Assembly: GCF_015711015.1 (NCBI RefSeq)
Contig: NZ_CP064653.1
Span: 3,100,001 to 3,164,000 of the forward strand
DNA: 64,000 nt
Reading direction: 5' to 3'
Source: Methylomonas sp. LL1
Lineage (GTDB): Bacteria; Pseudomonadota; Gammaproteobacteria; Methylococcales; Methylomonadaceae
Part shown: one piece after another, positions 9,188 to 18,763 of the stretch
How positions within the stretch are numbered: the stretch's first letter is position 1
How the letters are laid out: each line of letters begins with the position of its first letter
Notes under the pieces: generated by a model
Seen by the model: the letters and a program-made list of their open reading frames with translations, nothing else
Database searches by the model: none
What the model was told of the DNA's origin: nothing
Translations under genes and position numbers: made by a program

Positions 9188-10018
9188 TCAAAGACTGAAT
9201 TTCACTGATTCAAGCTGATTTTCCATCCAAACCAACAATTCTTTTGCGTTTCTAGGATTAGCATCTCGCCAAGCCAATGCCTCGCCGCCCATGACTAACT
9301 CCCAACGCTGCAATAAGGCTTTTAGCCTCAGGTCACTGGTCACGCTAAAATGAAACTGTCCAGCTATTTGCCGATATAGCGGCGAATCTTCCACCACCGG
9401 CATCATTTGCCGCAACCGGTTCAATTCAATCAGCAGCTGCTCGATTGCCGCCAGCCGTTCACCCATCCAGCTTTCCACCAGCGCTTCATTAATATTGGCA
9501 ATGGCATTTTCCGCATTATCGGAAACCACCTTAACCACATGAATCAACTCGCTGGAACTAAATTTAACCGCCATTTCATAAAAGCCGGCCGCCTCCATGT
9601 CGTATAAACAATCATCGGCATAGTCGACACGCGACCTTGCATGGGTCGTCAACGGTAGAGTCGGGCAAAACGTCGCGAACGGCAATTGAGGGAAAAAGCA
9701 CCGGCCCGATTCGCTGTCGGTAATTTTATGCGCCAGGCAGAGCGCCCCCAACGGGTAATCGCGATGCCCGGCAATTCCCAAGTTAATCAGTAGCGGCCAG
9801 CGTCGGTGGTTGGGAAATAGCCCCAAACCGTATCCAACCGCTCCGGCCATTGCCAACTTACCCACGCCGCTAATGATCAAAACCATTTCATCGGCCGCAT
9901 AAACCATAAACGCATGTTCCTTGCCAGGCAATTTCTTCAGCCGCCTAGCCTGAATCAGCGGCCTGGCTTCGCAGGCTAGCGCACAAAACACAAAAACCGA
10001 GGGTGACAATTCAGTCAT
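9188..10018 (-). CDS. nucleoside phosphorylase / nucleosidase family protein
   Basis: A 276-residue protein whose first ~200 residues follow the PNP/UDP superfamily as in 5'-methylthioadenosine/S-adenosylhomocysteine nucleosidase. Visible features are an N-terminal acidic residue (E17 in ALACEARPL), GVGK at 51-54, LGIAG at 80-84, the ribose-contacting MEAAGFYE at 141-148 and the base-binding SDNA at 166-169. The segment between the glycine-rich strand and MEAAG is shorter than in MTAN. A C-terminal helical extension (about 200-276) is not part of the core fold. The probable reaction is nucleoside bond cleavage, but substrate is unknown; hopanoid-linked phosphorylases are another possibility. 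No clear ribosome binding site precedes the start. Confidence 0.7.
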   Translation of the reverse strand: MTELSPSVFVFCALACEARPLIQARRLKKLPGKEHAFMVYAADEMVLIISGVGKLAMAGAVGYGLGLFPNHRRWPLLINLGIAGHRDYPLGALCLAHKITDSESGRCFFPQLPFATFCPTLPLTTHARSRVDYADDCLYDMEAAGFYEMAVKFSSSELIHVVKVVSDNAENAIANINEALVESWMGERLAAIEQLLIELNRLRQMMPVVEDSPLYRQIAGQFHFSVTSDLRLKALLQRWELVMGGEALAWRDANPRNAKELLVWMENQLESVKFSL

Positions 10019-10093
10019 TTAGCAAAATTAGTTGCTGCCATGCGGCGAGATTAATAATTTGACGTCACACTTTATCGGCGCGGCGAAACAGAA

Positions 10094-10122
10094 AAGCCCA
10101 AGGCTCGCAAAACCATGGGCTT
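10094..10122 (-). terminator. intrinsic terminator of the UPF0182 gene
   Basis: On the minus strand a 7-bp stem (AAGCCCA, 10122-10116; TGGGCTT, 10100-10094) is followed by TTTC. It lies about 115 bases after the UPF0182 stop, the only minus-strand gene that could use it. Confidence 0.6.
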
Positions 10123-10237
10123 GCTAGATTGGCTATAGAAAGCTTGATGATCGATTCAAAGCCAATGTTGGACAGTTATTTGCGGCCCAACCAGCCCCAT
10201 CCTTCGCCGGCCCAATTCATATCCGACAAAACATGTA

Positions 10238-12883
10238 TCAGGGCTGACTTTCAGTCGCTCCGGTTATGCCGGAACTCGGGTGTTTCGCCCCCCTGATAAA
10301 CAAGTCTTTCAGGCGATTGAAAGCCGCCAACAAGGTTCTGTCCATTACCACCTGGTTGCCGATAGAGACGATCACTCGCGCCAATTCCGGCATTTTGGTT
10401 TTGGTGGCCAGCATGTAGATCGGTTGCACATAGAGAATCGAATTCCCCATCGGCAAAATCACCATCCGGCCCTTTTTAACCTCAGCGCCTTGCTGATTCC
10501 ACAGTGTAAATTGCGCGGCGATATCCGGATTCTGATCGATCAAGGCATTGACCTGCGCCGGCCCATTGACCTGTACTTCCTTGGGAAATTTAAAAATGGT
10601 GATGCCGGGCTTGTAGCTATTCGGATCGCACAACTGGTGATCCATGGTGCCGGCGATACCGACCATACTCAAATTGTTGCTATTCACCGGGGTCATTGGA
10701 TTAACCATCACAAACTCCTCCATACCGTTGCAACGCTCGAAATTCATGGTAATGAAATACGGCAGTACCGGCTCGCCGCCAACCGAGGCGTATTGCCAGG
10801 TTTCAGCCTGCTCATAAAACGCTTCCGGGGTATTCTGATGATATTTGGCGAAGATTTTCATCTGCATGTAATAAAGATCACGCGGATAGCGCAGATGGGC
10901 TTGCAGATGTTTCGGCATTTCATCCAGCTTGTTAAAAACACCGGGATATGCCCGGCTGTAGGCGGCTATGATCGGATCCTTCGGGTCGGCAATGTAATAA
11001 TCGACATTGCCATTGTATGCATCGACCACCACCTTTACCGAATTACGGATGTAATTGAATTTTTGCGAACCATCCAAAAAGTCATCGGCGGCGGGCTTGG
11101 CCGCCGGGTACATATTGGACAAGGTGTAAGCATCCTGTATCCAGTAAAACCGGTCATTGCCGACGACCAGATACGGGTCTTTATCCAGATGTAAAAAAGG
11201 CGTCAGCGTGGCAATCCGCTCCGCGATATTGCGGCGAATCAATAAGGTACTGTCGGTCGATATATTGGGCGAGAAAAATATCTTTTCGTCCCTGAAATGA
11301 AAGGCAAACAGCAGTTTTCTGAAATAGGATGGAATCGGTACGCCGGTATTGTCCAGATAATCCCGGCTGATCTCCGGCTCTGTACTGCTGATATTCTGCG
11401 TCACCAACTTATTGGGCACAATCGCGTACTTGTAGTCTTCCAATCCGTAATAGATGTCCGGATACTTGACCGAAAAACCCACATTGGAGCTCAAGTTAAG
11501 ATCGCGCAAGTACCAAACGATAGGAATATCGGCGTCCTGGGCGGCGGGGGAAATCACGGCGCCGTAGCCGTGCGTGTAGCGCAAATGGGTGTTCTCCCAG
11601 TTTTGCGCTTCTTTATTCAAGTTGCCGACATTGGCTTCGCGCGCCGCCAGATTGACTTGCTGATAATGGCCGCGAATGAAATAACGGTCTTCATCGACGG
11701 TCGGAAAGGTGTAATAAGGCCGAATACCCTGCAACTGCTTATAGCTATCGATCAAGTACTCTCTATCCCAGACCGGAATATTCTCAAAGTTCTTTTGATT
11801 GGCCCATTGTTCGATGTCTTTGGTGGCATCCAGATTGACGGTAAAGTTAACGGTATCGATGTTATTCAGATCATACGCCGCCATGGTCGCATCGATGTTA
11901 TAGCGCATGGATGGGCCTTCGGTGCGGGTGAAATTAGGCTTGACGATAAACTTGTCGATCAACCGAGGCATAAACTCGACACTTTGTAAACTTTGTATCG
12001 CTAAAAAGCCGACGAAAGCCAAAAACACCTGCAATTTACTGCGGTGTCTCTCGGCGAACACATAAAACACGACCGAACCGGCAAACAGCAAAAATGCCAC
12101 TATAGCCAACCAGATCAGCGGCAGGTTATAGCGCAAATCGATAAAACTGGGGCCGAAAAACACCGGCTCTCGAAGCGAGCCATATAGCAACGAAAAGCGG
12201 TCCAGCAAAAAACCCCAGACCACGAACAACGCCACAAACACAAACAGTACACTCAGATGAATCTTGGCGCCGAGCGGAAACTCCTTACCCTGATTCGGAA
12301 TGAAGACATGCTCCATCCAATACAACATACCGGTTGCAACCAGCCCCACCACCGCGGAGGTTAGCAACTCCTTCTGTATCAACATATAAATGGGGTAGGA
12401 GAACAGATAAAAGCTGATGTCGTTGTTGTAAACCGGATCTTCGATACCCGATGAGCTACCGAAGAAAAACAACAGGGCATCTTCCCATTGCAGGTAAAAC
12501 GGAATCGCGATCGCGATTGCCAACACTAAGGAAATTACACTGTAAACCTTGATGGACCCAGCCAGGAAAACATCGGTAAAACGCTGAAACCGGCGTCTTT
12601 TTCTGTCGTCCAGCAACACCTCGTCCGGCGGATTGAGACCAAGATAATGCGAAGCTATCCAGAAGTGGAACATGAAAATGGCGAAGAAAAATATCGTCAC
12701 CGCGCCGGAAAAAATAAAGCGGTACAAAATTCTCAGCCAAAAATAGGCTTCAAAGTCCAAGGATCTAAACCACCACAAATCCACGAAAAAATCGAGAAAC
12801 ACGAAGTAGAATGCAACATACAGGACGATGGCGCCAATGATCGTAGCGCCAGCCAACGCAGGTAACAGTTTCCGGTTACGCAT
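10238..12883 (-). CDS. UPF0182 family large membrane protein
   Basis: An 881-residue protein of the COG1615/UPF0182 family. The first ~310 residues contain about seven transmembrane helices. The rest is a large domain, probably outside the cytoplasmic membrane, with family segments such as NIPVWDREYLIDSYKQLQGI, YTFPTVDEDRYFI, HLRYTHGYGAV and RRNIAERIATLTPFLHLDKD. Family length is usually 850-1000, so it is complete. AGAGGA precedes the start. Function is unknown in all members; neighbours give no clue. It stands alone between a terminator and the divergent oxidase gene. Confidence 0.93.
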   Translation of the reverse strand: MRNRKLLPALAGATIIGAIVLYVAFYFVFLDFFVDLWWFRSLDFEAYFWLRILYRFIFSGAVTIFFFAIFMFHFWIASHYLGLNPPDEVLLDDRKRRRFQRFTDVFLAGSIKVYSVISLVLAIAIAIPFYLQWEDALLFFFGSSSGIEDPVYNNDISFYLFSYPIYMLIQKELLTSAVVGLVATGMLYWMEHVFIPNQGKEFPLGAKIHLSVLFVFVALFVVWGFLLDRFSLLYGSLREPVFFGPSFIDLRYNLPLIWLAIVAFLLFAGSVVFYVFAERHRSKLQVFLAFVGFLAIQSLQSVEFMPRLIDKFIVKPNFTRTEGPSMRYNIDATMAAYDLNNIDTVNFTVNLDATKDIEQWANQKNFENIPVWDREYLIDSYKQLQGIRPYYTFPTVDEDRYFIRGHYQQVNLAAREANVGNLNKEAQNWENTHLRYTHGYGAVISPAAQDADIPIVWYLRDLNLSSNVGFSVKYPDIYYGLEDYKYAIVPNKLVTQNISSTEPEISRDYLDNTGVPIPSYFRKLLFAFHFRDEKIFFSPNISTDSTLLIRRNIAERIATLTPFLHLDKDPYLVVGNDRFYWIQDAYTLSNMYPAAKPAADDFLDGSQKFNYIRNSVKVVVDAYNGNVDYYIADPKDPIIAAYSRAYPGVFNKLDEMPKHLQAHLRYPRDLYYMQMKIFAKYHQNTPEAFYEQAETWQYASVGGEPVLPYFITMNFERCNGMEEFVMVNPMTPVNSNNLSMVGIAGTMDHQLCDPNSYKPGITIFKFPKEVQVNGPAQVNALIDQNPDIAAQFTLWNQQGAEVKKGRMVILPMGNSILYVQPIYMLATKTKMPELARVIVSIGNQVVMDRTLLAAFNRLKDLFIRGAKHPSSGITGATESQP

Positions 12884-13120
12884 AATTTCCTCTTAAATTT
12901 AGAATTTTGAGCCCGCTTGGAATCGACTCCATGGCCGGCTTTAGATCTCAGCGTCTATCTGGCGCCATTCTATCATCCAAACCCGGAATGTGATTGTCCC
13001 GCGTTTGTAAGGTTGCCCGCCCTTCCCAATTCAGCGTTGTCCGTCCAGCGAAAAAAGAGTATGTTCAAAGCAAAACAAGAAGCTTAGTTCCATAAGACAT
13101 ACTATAAAGGGGGAGTACAT

Positions 13121-14788
13121 ATGACAGCTATCAATACGAGTCGGCGTCGATTTTTACAACAATCCGCGTTAGCCGCGGCCATGGTCAACTTTCCGTCCGT
13201 GCTGTTGGCGGGAACCGGCGGCCTTAAGAGAGCCGCGACGCCGGGCTTTAATCCCGACTTGGAAATTGAGTTTATTGCCCAAACGGCTCAAATTCCGATT
13301 TTGGCGAACGGGCCGACCACACGGGTTCAAAAATTCTCGGCAACCTTGCTGAAAGGCCCGCAACAAGCCTTGCAGCAATTACCGGGCAACTATCTGGGGC
13401 CCATTCTGAATTTTCAGCAAGGGCAAAAAGTCAGGATTTTTTTCAAGAACAGTCTGAATGAAGCGTCCATCATTCATTGGCATGGACTACATGTTCCTCA
13501 ACACAGTGACGGCCACCCGATGTATTCGATCGAACCGGGCCAACAATTCGTTTACGAGTTCGAGGTACTGAATCGGGCCGGTACCAGCTTTTATCACTCA
13601 CATTCTCACAACCTGACCGCCGAGCAGGTTTATCGCGGCTTGGCCGGCTTGATTACCGTCAGCGACGGCGATGAACAAAAGCTGGATTTGCCGAGCGGCG
13701 AATTCGATTTGCCCCTGGTGATCCAAGATCGCAGCTTTAATGAGCAAAACCAACTGCAATATGTACATAAGATGCATGACCGGATGCAGGGATTTTTGGG
13801 CGATACCATTCTGGTCAACGGCAAACCCAATGCCGAGTTTCGAGTTAAATCCCGGGCATATCGATTCAGAGCCGCAAATGGTTCCAACTCCAGGATTTAC
13901 AAACTGGGTTGGGATGACGGCACGCCGCTGACGGTGATCGGCACCGACGCCTGCCTGTTGGGCAAACCGGAAACTCGCCCTTACATCATGCTGGCGCCGG
14001 GCGAGCGCGTCGATTTATGGCTGGATTTCAGCGGCCGGGCAGTCGCCGACAAATTGGTCATGTACAGCCTGCCTTTTTCCGGCACCTTGCCGGGCATGGC
14101 CGAAAACATGCAAAAACGCGGCGGCATGGGCATGATGCATCACGCTTTACCGCAAGGCGGCAAATTTGCCATCGCCACATTCAGCGTCACCGAAAAAGTC
14201 AATGATTCGCCCAAATTGCCTGAAACGCTGGTCCCGTTTCAGCGATTGACCTTGCAGGATGTCGACAATAGCGATAGCCCGCTACCCATTGCCATCTCGA
14301 TGCAACCGATGCGGCCTTTAGTGAATGGCAAGAGTTTTGCGATGGATAAGGTGATGGATTTCGAGCGGGTTGCCTTGGGCTCGATCAAACGGATCAGGAT
14401 TTTCCACGATCACGAAATGCACGGCGGCGGCATGGGCATGATGAAAGGCATGAGGCATCGCAACGCCCAACACGAAGCAGACGATAGTTCATCCGGCAAT
14501 AAAATGGGCATGGGCGGAATGATGATGGACATGGCGCATCCGATTCATTTGCACGGGCAGCAGTATCAAATCCTGCGGCGTGTGACCGATAAAGTTCGCT
14601 CCACGGACTACGCCGGTGTCAAGGATGGCTTCGTCGACAGCGGTTGGAAAGATACCGTGCTGGTGATGCCTGGAGAGGAAGTGGAGATCATCAAGCCTTT
14701 CCAAGATTATAAAGGCCTGTTTTTATACCATTGCCATAATCTGGAACACGAAGACTTCGGCATGATGCGGCAATTCCTGGTGGAATAA
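13121..14788 (+). CDS. multicopper oxidase, CueO/CopA-like, Tat-exported
   Basis: A 555-residue periplasmic three-domain multicopper oxidase. A Tat signal (SRRRFLQQ, residues 7-14) means it is exported folded. All four copper boxes are seen: HWHG (119-122), HSHSH (159-163), HPIHLHG near 470, and HCHNLEHEDFGMM (537-549), which holds the T1 Cys, His and Met plus T2/T3 His. Two Met/His/Gly-rich loops (GGMGMMHH; HGGGMGMMKGMRH and KMGMGGMMMDM) resemble the Met-rich Cu(I)-binding insert of CueO. The likely role is oxidation of Cu(I) in copper tolerance. The ribosome binding site AAGGGGGAG (13107-13115) is strong. It is convergent with a second multicopper oxidase across a shared terminator. Confidence 0.9.
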   Translation: MTAINTSRRRFLQQSALAAAMVNFPSVLLAGTGGLKRAATPGFNPDLEIEFIAQTAQIPILANGPTTRVQKFSATLLKGPQQALQQLPGNYLGPILNFQQGQKVRIFFKNSLNEASIIHWHGLHVPQHSDGHPMYSIEPGQQFVYEFEVLNRAGTSFYHSHSHNLTAEQVYRGLAGLITVSDGDEQKLDLPSGEFDLPLVIQDRSFNEQNQLQYVHKMHDRMQGFLGDTILVNGKPNAEFRVKSRAYRFRAANGSNSRIYKLGWDDGTPLTVIGTDACLLGKPETRPYIMLAPGERVDLWLDFSGRAVADKLVMYSLPFSGTLPGMAENMQKRGGMGMMHHALPQGGKFAIATFSVTEKVNDSPKLPETLVPFQRLTLQDVDNSDSPLPIAISMQPMRPLVNGKSFAMDKVMDFERVALGSIKRIRIFHDHEMHGGGMGMMKGMRHRNAQHEADDSSSGNKMGMGGMMMDMAHPIHLHGQQYQILRRVTDKVRSTDYAGVKDGFVDSGWKDTVLVMPGEEVEIIKPFQDYKGLFLYHCHNLEHEDFGMMRQFLVE

Positions 14789-14816
14789 TCACTCAAACCT
14801 AAGCGGATAACACAAA

Positions 14817-14851
14817 AAAACCCGCGCGGCCTTTCGGTCGGCGCGGGTTTT
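14817..14851. terminator. bidirectional intrinsic terminator
   Basis: AAAACCCGCGC (14817-14827) pairs with GCGCGGGTTTT (14841-14851), with A-run and T-run flanks giving a U-tail on both strands. It sits between the two convergent oxidase genes and can end both transcripts. Confidence 0.85.
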
Positions 14852-14877
14852 AAAAGCGGGATAAAAAATCCCGTGGC

Positions 14878-16608
14878 TTATTTCTTCCCGAACAAGGCCA
14901 TGATTTTTGCTCGTTTGACGAACAACAAATAGCCCAACAAGCCTAGGATAAAGCCGTAAAACAATTGCCCGATGAAAGATGACTCGTTCGCTGCCACTGC
15001 CTGGCTTGCGGCATCACTCGCCGGTTTCGCGGCTGGCGGAGCCGGCACAAAGGCTTTTTCCTTGGTAGTCCGAATTTCCGGCAAGCCCAAGCTTTTCCAA
15101 GCATCGTAATCCTGCCAAGCCGGATATTTGCCTTGCCAGAACTCCTTGGTGAAATAAGGCGCCAGACTCATGCCATGCACTTGCGGAATACCTTTTTCAT
15201 CCGAAAAGCCTTTGTAAACCACCAGACTGATGTCTCCACCCTCGCCGATACCATCGGTGGTGAAGGATTTTTCAACGTGGTCATGAAACATCCACACACC
15301 TTGGCCAAAACTATTCAAACCGTCATCGACACCGCTCAACTCTAAATCCAGCCGTTGCGCCGGCACCATGCCATGCACATCGCGCTTGATGTATGAGGAC
15401 GGGCCGTTATCGACACCATCGTAATGGGTAACCATCGGCTTATGACCATGAATATGCATCGCAAAGGCTTCTTCGTGACCGTTTAAGATCCGTAGTTTTA
15501 CCTTTTTGTTCTCTTCCATCAGAATCAGCGACTCCCTCAATGTATAAGGAAAAGAACGGCCATTCAGCATGAAATAATCGGGCTCGGAGTCGGTGATGTC
15601 GTACTCCTGATTCAAGCGCTTGCCTATCAGACGCGGATCGTTAGCGGAACGCGCCATCAGATGCAGTTCCTTATCCGCCGATTGATAGTGCAGATCGTAT
15701 TCTCCGGAATATTTTTCCTTGACCGCTACCGATGGGTGGCGAACCTGCCCGCCGCCGACATTGAATACCTGCACCCAGTTGTTGGGGCGATTTTCCTCGA
15801 CTACGAAAATACCTTGCAAGCCCATTGGGATATGCACATGCGGTTGCACATGGCAGTGGTAATACATGGTGCCGGGTTGGCGCGGCTTGATCACATAGGT
15901 TTTGCTGCCGCCGGGTAATACGTCCATCTGCCCGGTTTGACCAACTCCGTCGTTACCTTCGCCGCTATGATCCATATAAGGATGATCGATACCGTGCAAA
16001 TGGATGGAGTGCGGCAAATAATGGCTATTTTCCAGCACCAACCAGACGATATCGCCCTGTTCAACCCGAATCACTGGCGAAGGTGCGCGCAGCAATGGAT
16101 TGGCGATAGGCTCATACAGACTCAAAGTCGACATATCGCGGGTTTTTGGGGCATAGACCCAAAAAGTCGGCTGTATGCCAGGCGCAATATCGAACGTGGT
16201 TGTGGGTTCGCGCATATCCGGCGAATGGCCATTCAATTCGGCAATTTCCAGCTTGATGATGTAATGATCGGGATCGCCGTCACCGTCCATGTCATCGCCC
16301 AGGGTGATGGCATCGGCGGCCAACTGCGTTTGCATCAGTGTCGCCATCGAAACATTGTTGGTACCTTTGACGAAAGCGGCAATATCGGCTGGATTGTCAG
16401 GGTTACACATCCTTGATTCTTGAATTTCCACTCCATCGACTACCTGGGCATCCCGCCATTTTGGATCCGTGAATTCGGAACACACTTCCTCCACCGCACC
16501 TAGTTTGACGCTGCTGGTGGGTGGCAGACTATTAGTAACCGCTGCGGCCAAGGGCGACAAGGGTAATAACAGGACTCCACACAAAATGGGAAGAACTTTT
16601 TTATGCAT
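14878..16608 (-). CDS. membrane-anchored multicopper oxidase, T1 site in domain 1
   Basis: A 576-residue protein with a Sec signal and a C-terminal helix plus basic tail (about 545-576) anchoring it in the membrane. I chose the ATG at 16608, preceded by GAGG at 6 bases; the ATG at 16620 has no ribosome binding site. Numbering from it, copper boxes are HSIHLHGIDHP (200-210), HCHVQPHVHIPMGLQG (251-266), HIHGHKP (385-391) and FHDHVEKSFTTDG (441-453). The only HCH with downstream His and Met, which makes a T1 site, is in the first cupredoxin domain; the last domain has HDH. That is the two-domain 'type C' layout, unlike laccases and CueO. A DMDGDGDPD segment near residue 108 looks like a calcium loop. 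Substrate unknown; copper-linked role inferred from the convergent CueO-like gene. Confidence 0.82.
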   Translation of the reverse strand: MHKKVLPILCGVLLLPLSPLAAAVTNSLPPTSSVKLGAVEEVCSEFTDPKWRDAQVVDGVEIQESRMCNPDNPADIAAFVKGTNNVSMATLMQTQLAADAITLGDDMDGDGDPDHYIIKLEIAELNGHSPDMREPTTTFDIAPGIQPTFWVYAPKTRDMSTLSLYEPIANPLLRAPSPVIRVEQGDIVWLVLENSHYLPHSIHLHGIDHPYMDHSGEGNDGVGQTGQMDVLPGGSKTYVIKPRQPGTMYYHCHVQPHVHIPMGLQGIFVVEENRPNNWVQVFNVGGGQVRHPSVAVKEKYSGEYDLHYQSADKELHLMARSANDPRLIGKRLNQEYDITDSEPDYFMLNGRSFPYTLRESLILMEENKKVKLRILNGHEEAFAMHIHGHKPMVTHYDGVDNGPSSYIKRDVHGMVPAQRLDLELSGVDDGLNSFGQGVWMFHDHVEKSFTTDGIGEGGDISLVVYKGFSDEKGIPQVHGMSLAPYFTKEFWQGKYPAWQDYDAWKSLGLPEIRTTKEKAFVPAPPAAKPASDAASQAVAANESSFIGQLFYGFILGLLGYLLFVKRAKIMALFGKK

Positions 16609-16845
16609 AGAAAGCCTCATAAAAATTGACGACGAGCTTATTGGATGACGAAACGTGGGTCCAATATCAGAAAAGCCAGATACTGTAACCAGAACCCATG
16701 GGCAAAGTACAGAAAATATTTCGAAAACTACAGTTTAACAAAGCGATTGGACAGGGCAAAAAGCCTACATGTTGGAAAATCGTTATAATCCCCCCAAAGA
16801 GCCTGTTTACCCAAAACGATTGCCACTCCGATCTCACGACATCTT

Positions 16846-18549
16846 ATGCACCCAGCCAGACTATTGCTTTGTACTTTATTCATTCTTTTAGTTCACGGCG
16901 GTGTTAGCTGGTTTATCAATCAACCACAAAATGCCGGCACCGATGTACCCTCCGGGAAGCTAACCAGCTTATCTTTTGCCCCGTTTCGAGAGGGTTTTAG
17001 CCCACTGGAAGAAGTATTCCCGCCCATTGAGCATATCGATGAAGATATGCGTCTGTTGGCGGACAAAACCCATAGCATTCGCACCTATGCCAGCACGGGC
17101 GGACTCGAAGCCGCGCCCGGTATTGCCCGCAAATACGGTTTGACCATGATCCAGGGCGGCTGGCTCGGATACGGTGTTCTGGATAATAAGAAAGAAATGG
17201 CTGCCTTGATCGAATCCGCCAACAGCAATCCCGACGTAGTCAAACGCGTGATCGTCGGCAACGAAGTGTTGCTGCGCGGCGAAATGGATGCAAACCGCCT
17301 GATCGCGTATATCCGCCAGGTCAAAAGCGCCGTCAAGCAACCGGTCTCGTATGCCGATGTCTGGTCGATGTATATGAAACATCCGGAGTTAATCAAGGAA
17401 GTCGATTTCATCACCATCCATATTCTGCCTTATTGGGAAGACGAGCCGATTTCGGTGGAGCATGCCGGCGAACATCTGGAAAAAATCGTCAAGCAAGTCG
17501 AGGACGAAGCCCGCGGCATCGCACCGGGAAAACCAATTCTGATCGGCGAATCGGGCTGGCCCAGCGCCGGCCGCCAACGCGGCATGGCCATACCCGGCGT
17601 GGTCAATGAGGCCAAGTTTATTCGCGACATGATCCAGGTGGCCAATCGCCACGGCTTTGATTACAACATTGTGGAAGCCTTCAACCAGCCTTGGAAAAGT
17701 AACCTGGAAGGCGTGGTCGGGGCCAATTGGGGTTTGCTGTCGGCCGATAGAAAGCCCGTCTTCCCATTAACCGGGCCGGTCTACGAAAATCCCGATTGGC
17801 CACTGCATTTCGCGGCAGCCACCGTACTTTGGCTACTGATTATCGCGGCTTGTTTCAAGCAACTACGGATTGCATCCGTCGCTCGGCTCGTTGTTTTTCT
17901 GACACTGGCCCAGCTATTTAGTGCGTGCATGGTCACCCTGGCCGATTTCCTTTGGTATACAAGCTACAGCATGCTACAGCGCGGTTATACCTTATTTATA
18001 GTGTTAGCCAACGCGATGCTGGGATATTATTTAATTCGCCGCTACTTAGATATTTTGCACGGCAAGCCCGGCGATGAGCGGCTGGCAAAACGGCTGAGAA
18101 ATATCTATCTGTTTTTTATCGCTTTGGCTTTATATAAAACCTACGGCTTGGCGGTCAATGGCCGCTATTTGAGCTTTCCTCTAGAACAATTTGCCATCCC
18201 CGTACTCGGCATCATCGGCCTGATCGTGTGTCAATGGCTATGCCAAGGCAAACCGAATGGCCAAATGTTAAGACTCGATTCATTAATCGGCGGGAATTTA
18301 GCCAGTCGCCGCGATCGACTGATTGCTTATTTTTTGAGTATTGCCGCAGTTGCCATGGTCTTAGGCGAAACCAAAGCCTTCATGGATGGCCGGGATTTTA
18401 TACAAGCCCATCCAGGCCTATCGGAAGGCCTCCCCGTAGCCTTGAGCTACACGCTCAACAACCAGCAATTAGTCGGCTGGATTGCCTGTCTCTTGGCGTT
18501 ATCCTTGCCTTTCTGGATCAGCAACACGGACCATAAAACCCAGCGTTGA
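16846..18549 (+). CDS. membrane-bound glycoside hydrolase family 17 enzyme
   Basis: A 567-residue protein with an N-terminal membrane anchor or signal (5-23), a GH17 catalytic domain at about 40-315 and several transmembrane helices at about 325-560. GH17 acts on beta-1,3-glucans. The acid/base Glu is E140 in VIVGNEVLLRG and the nucleophile E235 in LIGESGWPS; both contexts are typical. The layout resembles the GH17 plus membrane part of bacterial cyclic or linear beta-glucan enzymes (NdvB-like proteins), but the GT2 glycosyltransferase domain is absent. A transglycosylase working on a periplasmic or surface glucan is plausible. No glucan synthase gene is nearby. Confidence 0.87.
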   Translation: MHPARLLLCTLFILLVHGGVSWFINQPQNAGTDVPSGKLTSLSFAPFREGFSPLEEVFPPIEHIDEDMRLLADKTHSIRTYASTGGLEAAPGIARKYGLTMIQGGWLGYGVLDNKKEMAALIESANSNPDVVKRVIVGNEVLLRGEMDANRLIAYIRQVKSAVKQPVSYADVWSMYMKHPELIKEVDFITIHILPYWEDEPISVEHAGEHLEKIVKQVEDEARGIAPGKPILIGESGWPSAGRQRGMAIPGVVNEAKFIRDMIQVANRHGFDYNIVEAFNQPWKSNLEGVVGANWGLLSADRKPVFPLTGPVYENPDWPLHFAAATVLWLLIIAACFKQLRIASVARLVVFLTLAQLFSACMVTLADFLWYTSYSMLQRGYTLFIVLANAMLGYYLIRRYLDILHGKPGDERLAKRLRNIYLFFIALALYKTYGLAVNGRYLSFPLEQFAIPVLGIIGLIVCQWLCQGKPNGQMLRLDSLIGGNLASRRDRLIAYFLSIAAVAMVLGETKAFMDGRDFIQAHPGLSEGLPVALSYTLNNQQLVGWIACLLALSLPFWISNTDHKTQR

Positions 18550-18722
18550 TACCCCGCACGCGGGCCGGCCTAGCCGACAACCCGCGTAACGATTTACGAA
18601 CATGACAGTTTGCCGCGCGGCAATTTGTCACATTTTCAATGCCACATCAATTATTTAAACTATCTGCAACTCTTGTATGCGCTCCCTCTCCTAAGGGTAA
18701 AGAGTTTTAATATCCTTCCTCA

Positions 18723-18748
18723 ATGCGGCTTAATGCCGCATCTTTTTT
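18723..18748 (+). terminator. intrinsic terminator just before the M41-like gene (possible attenuator)
   Basis: ATGCGGC (18723-18729) pairs with GCCGCAT (18735-18741), 5-base loop, then C and six T. It may end the GH17 transcript, but its T-run stops only 4 bases before the ribosome binding site (GAGG, 18753) of the next gene, so it must lie in or at the start of that gene's leader. Confidence 0.75.
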
Positions 18749-18763
18749 GGACGAGGTCTATGT

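Noticed and set aside
10280-11194. 304-codon plus-strand frame opposite the UPF0182 gene, and 11297-11989
   Set aside because: Both are antisense to a well supported membrane protein and show no ribosome binding site or recognisable domain.
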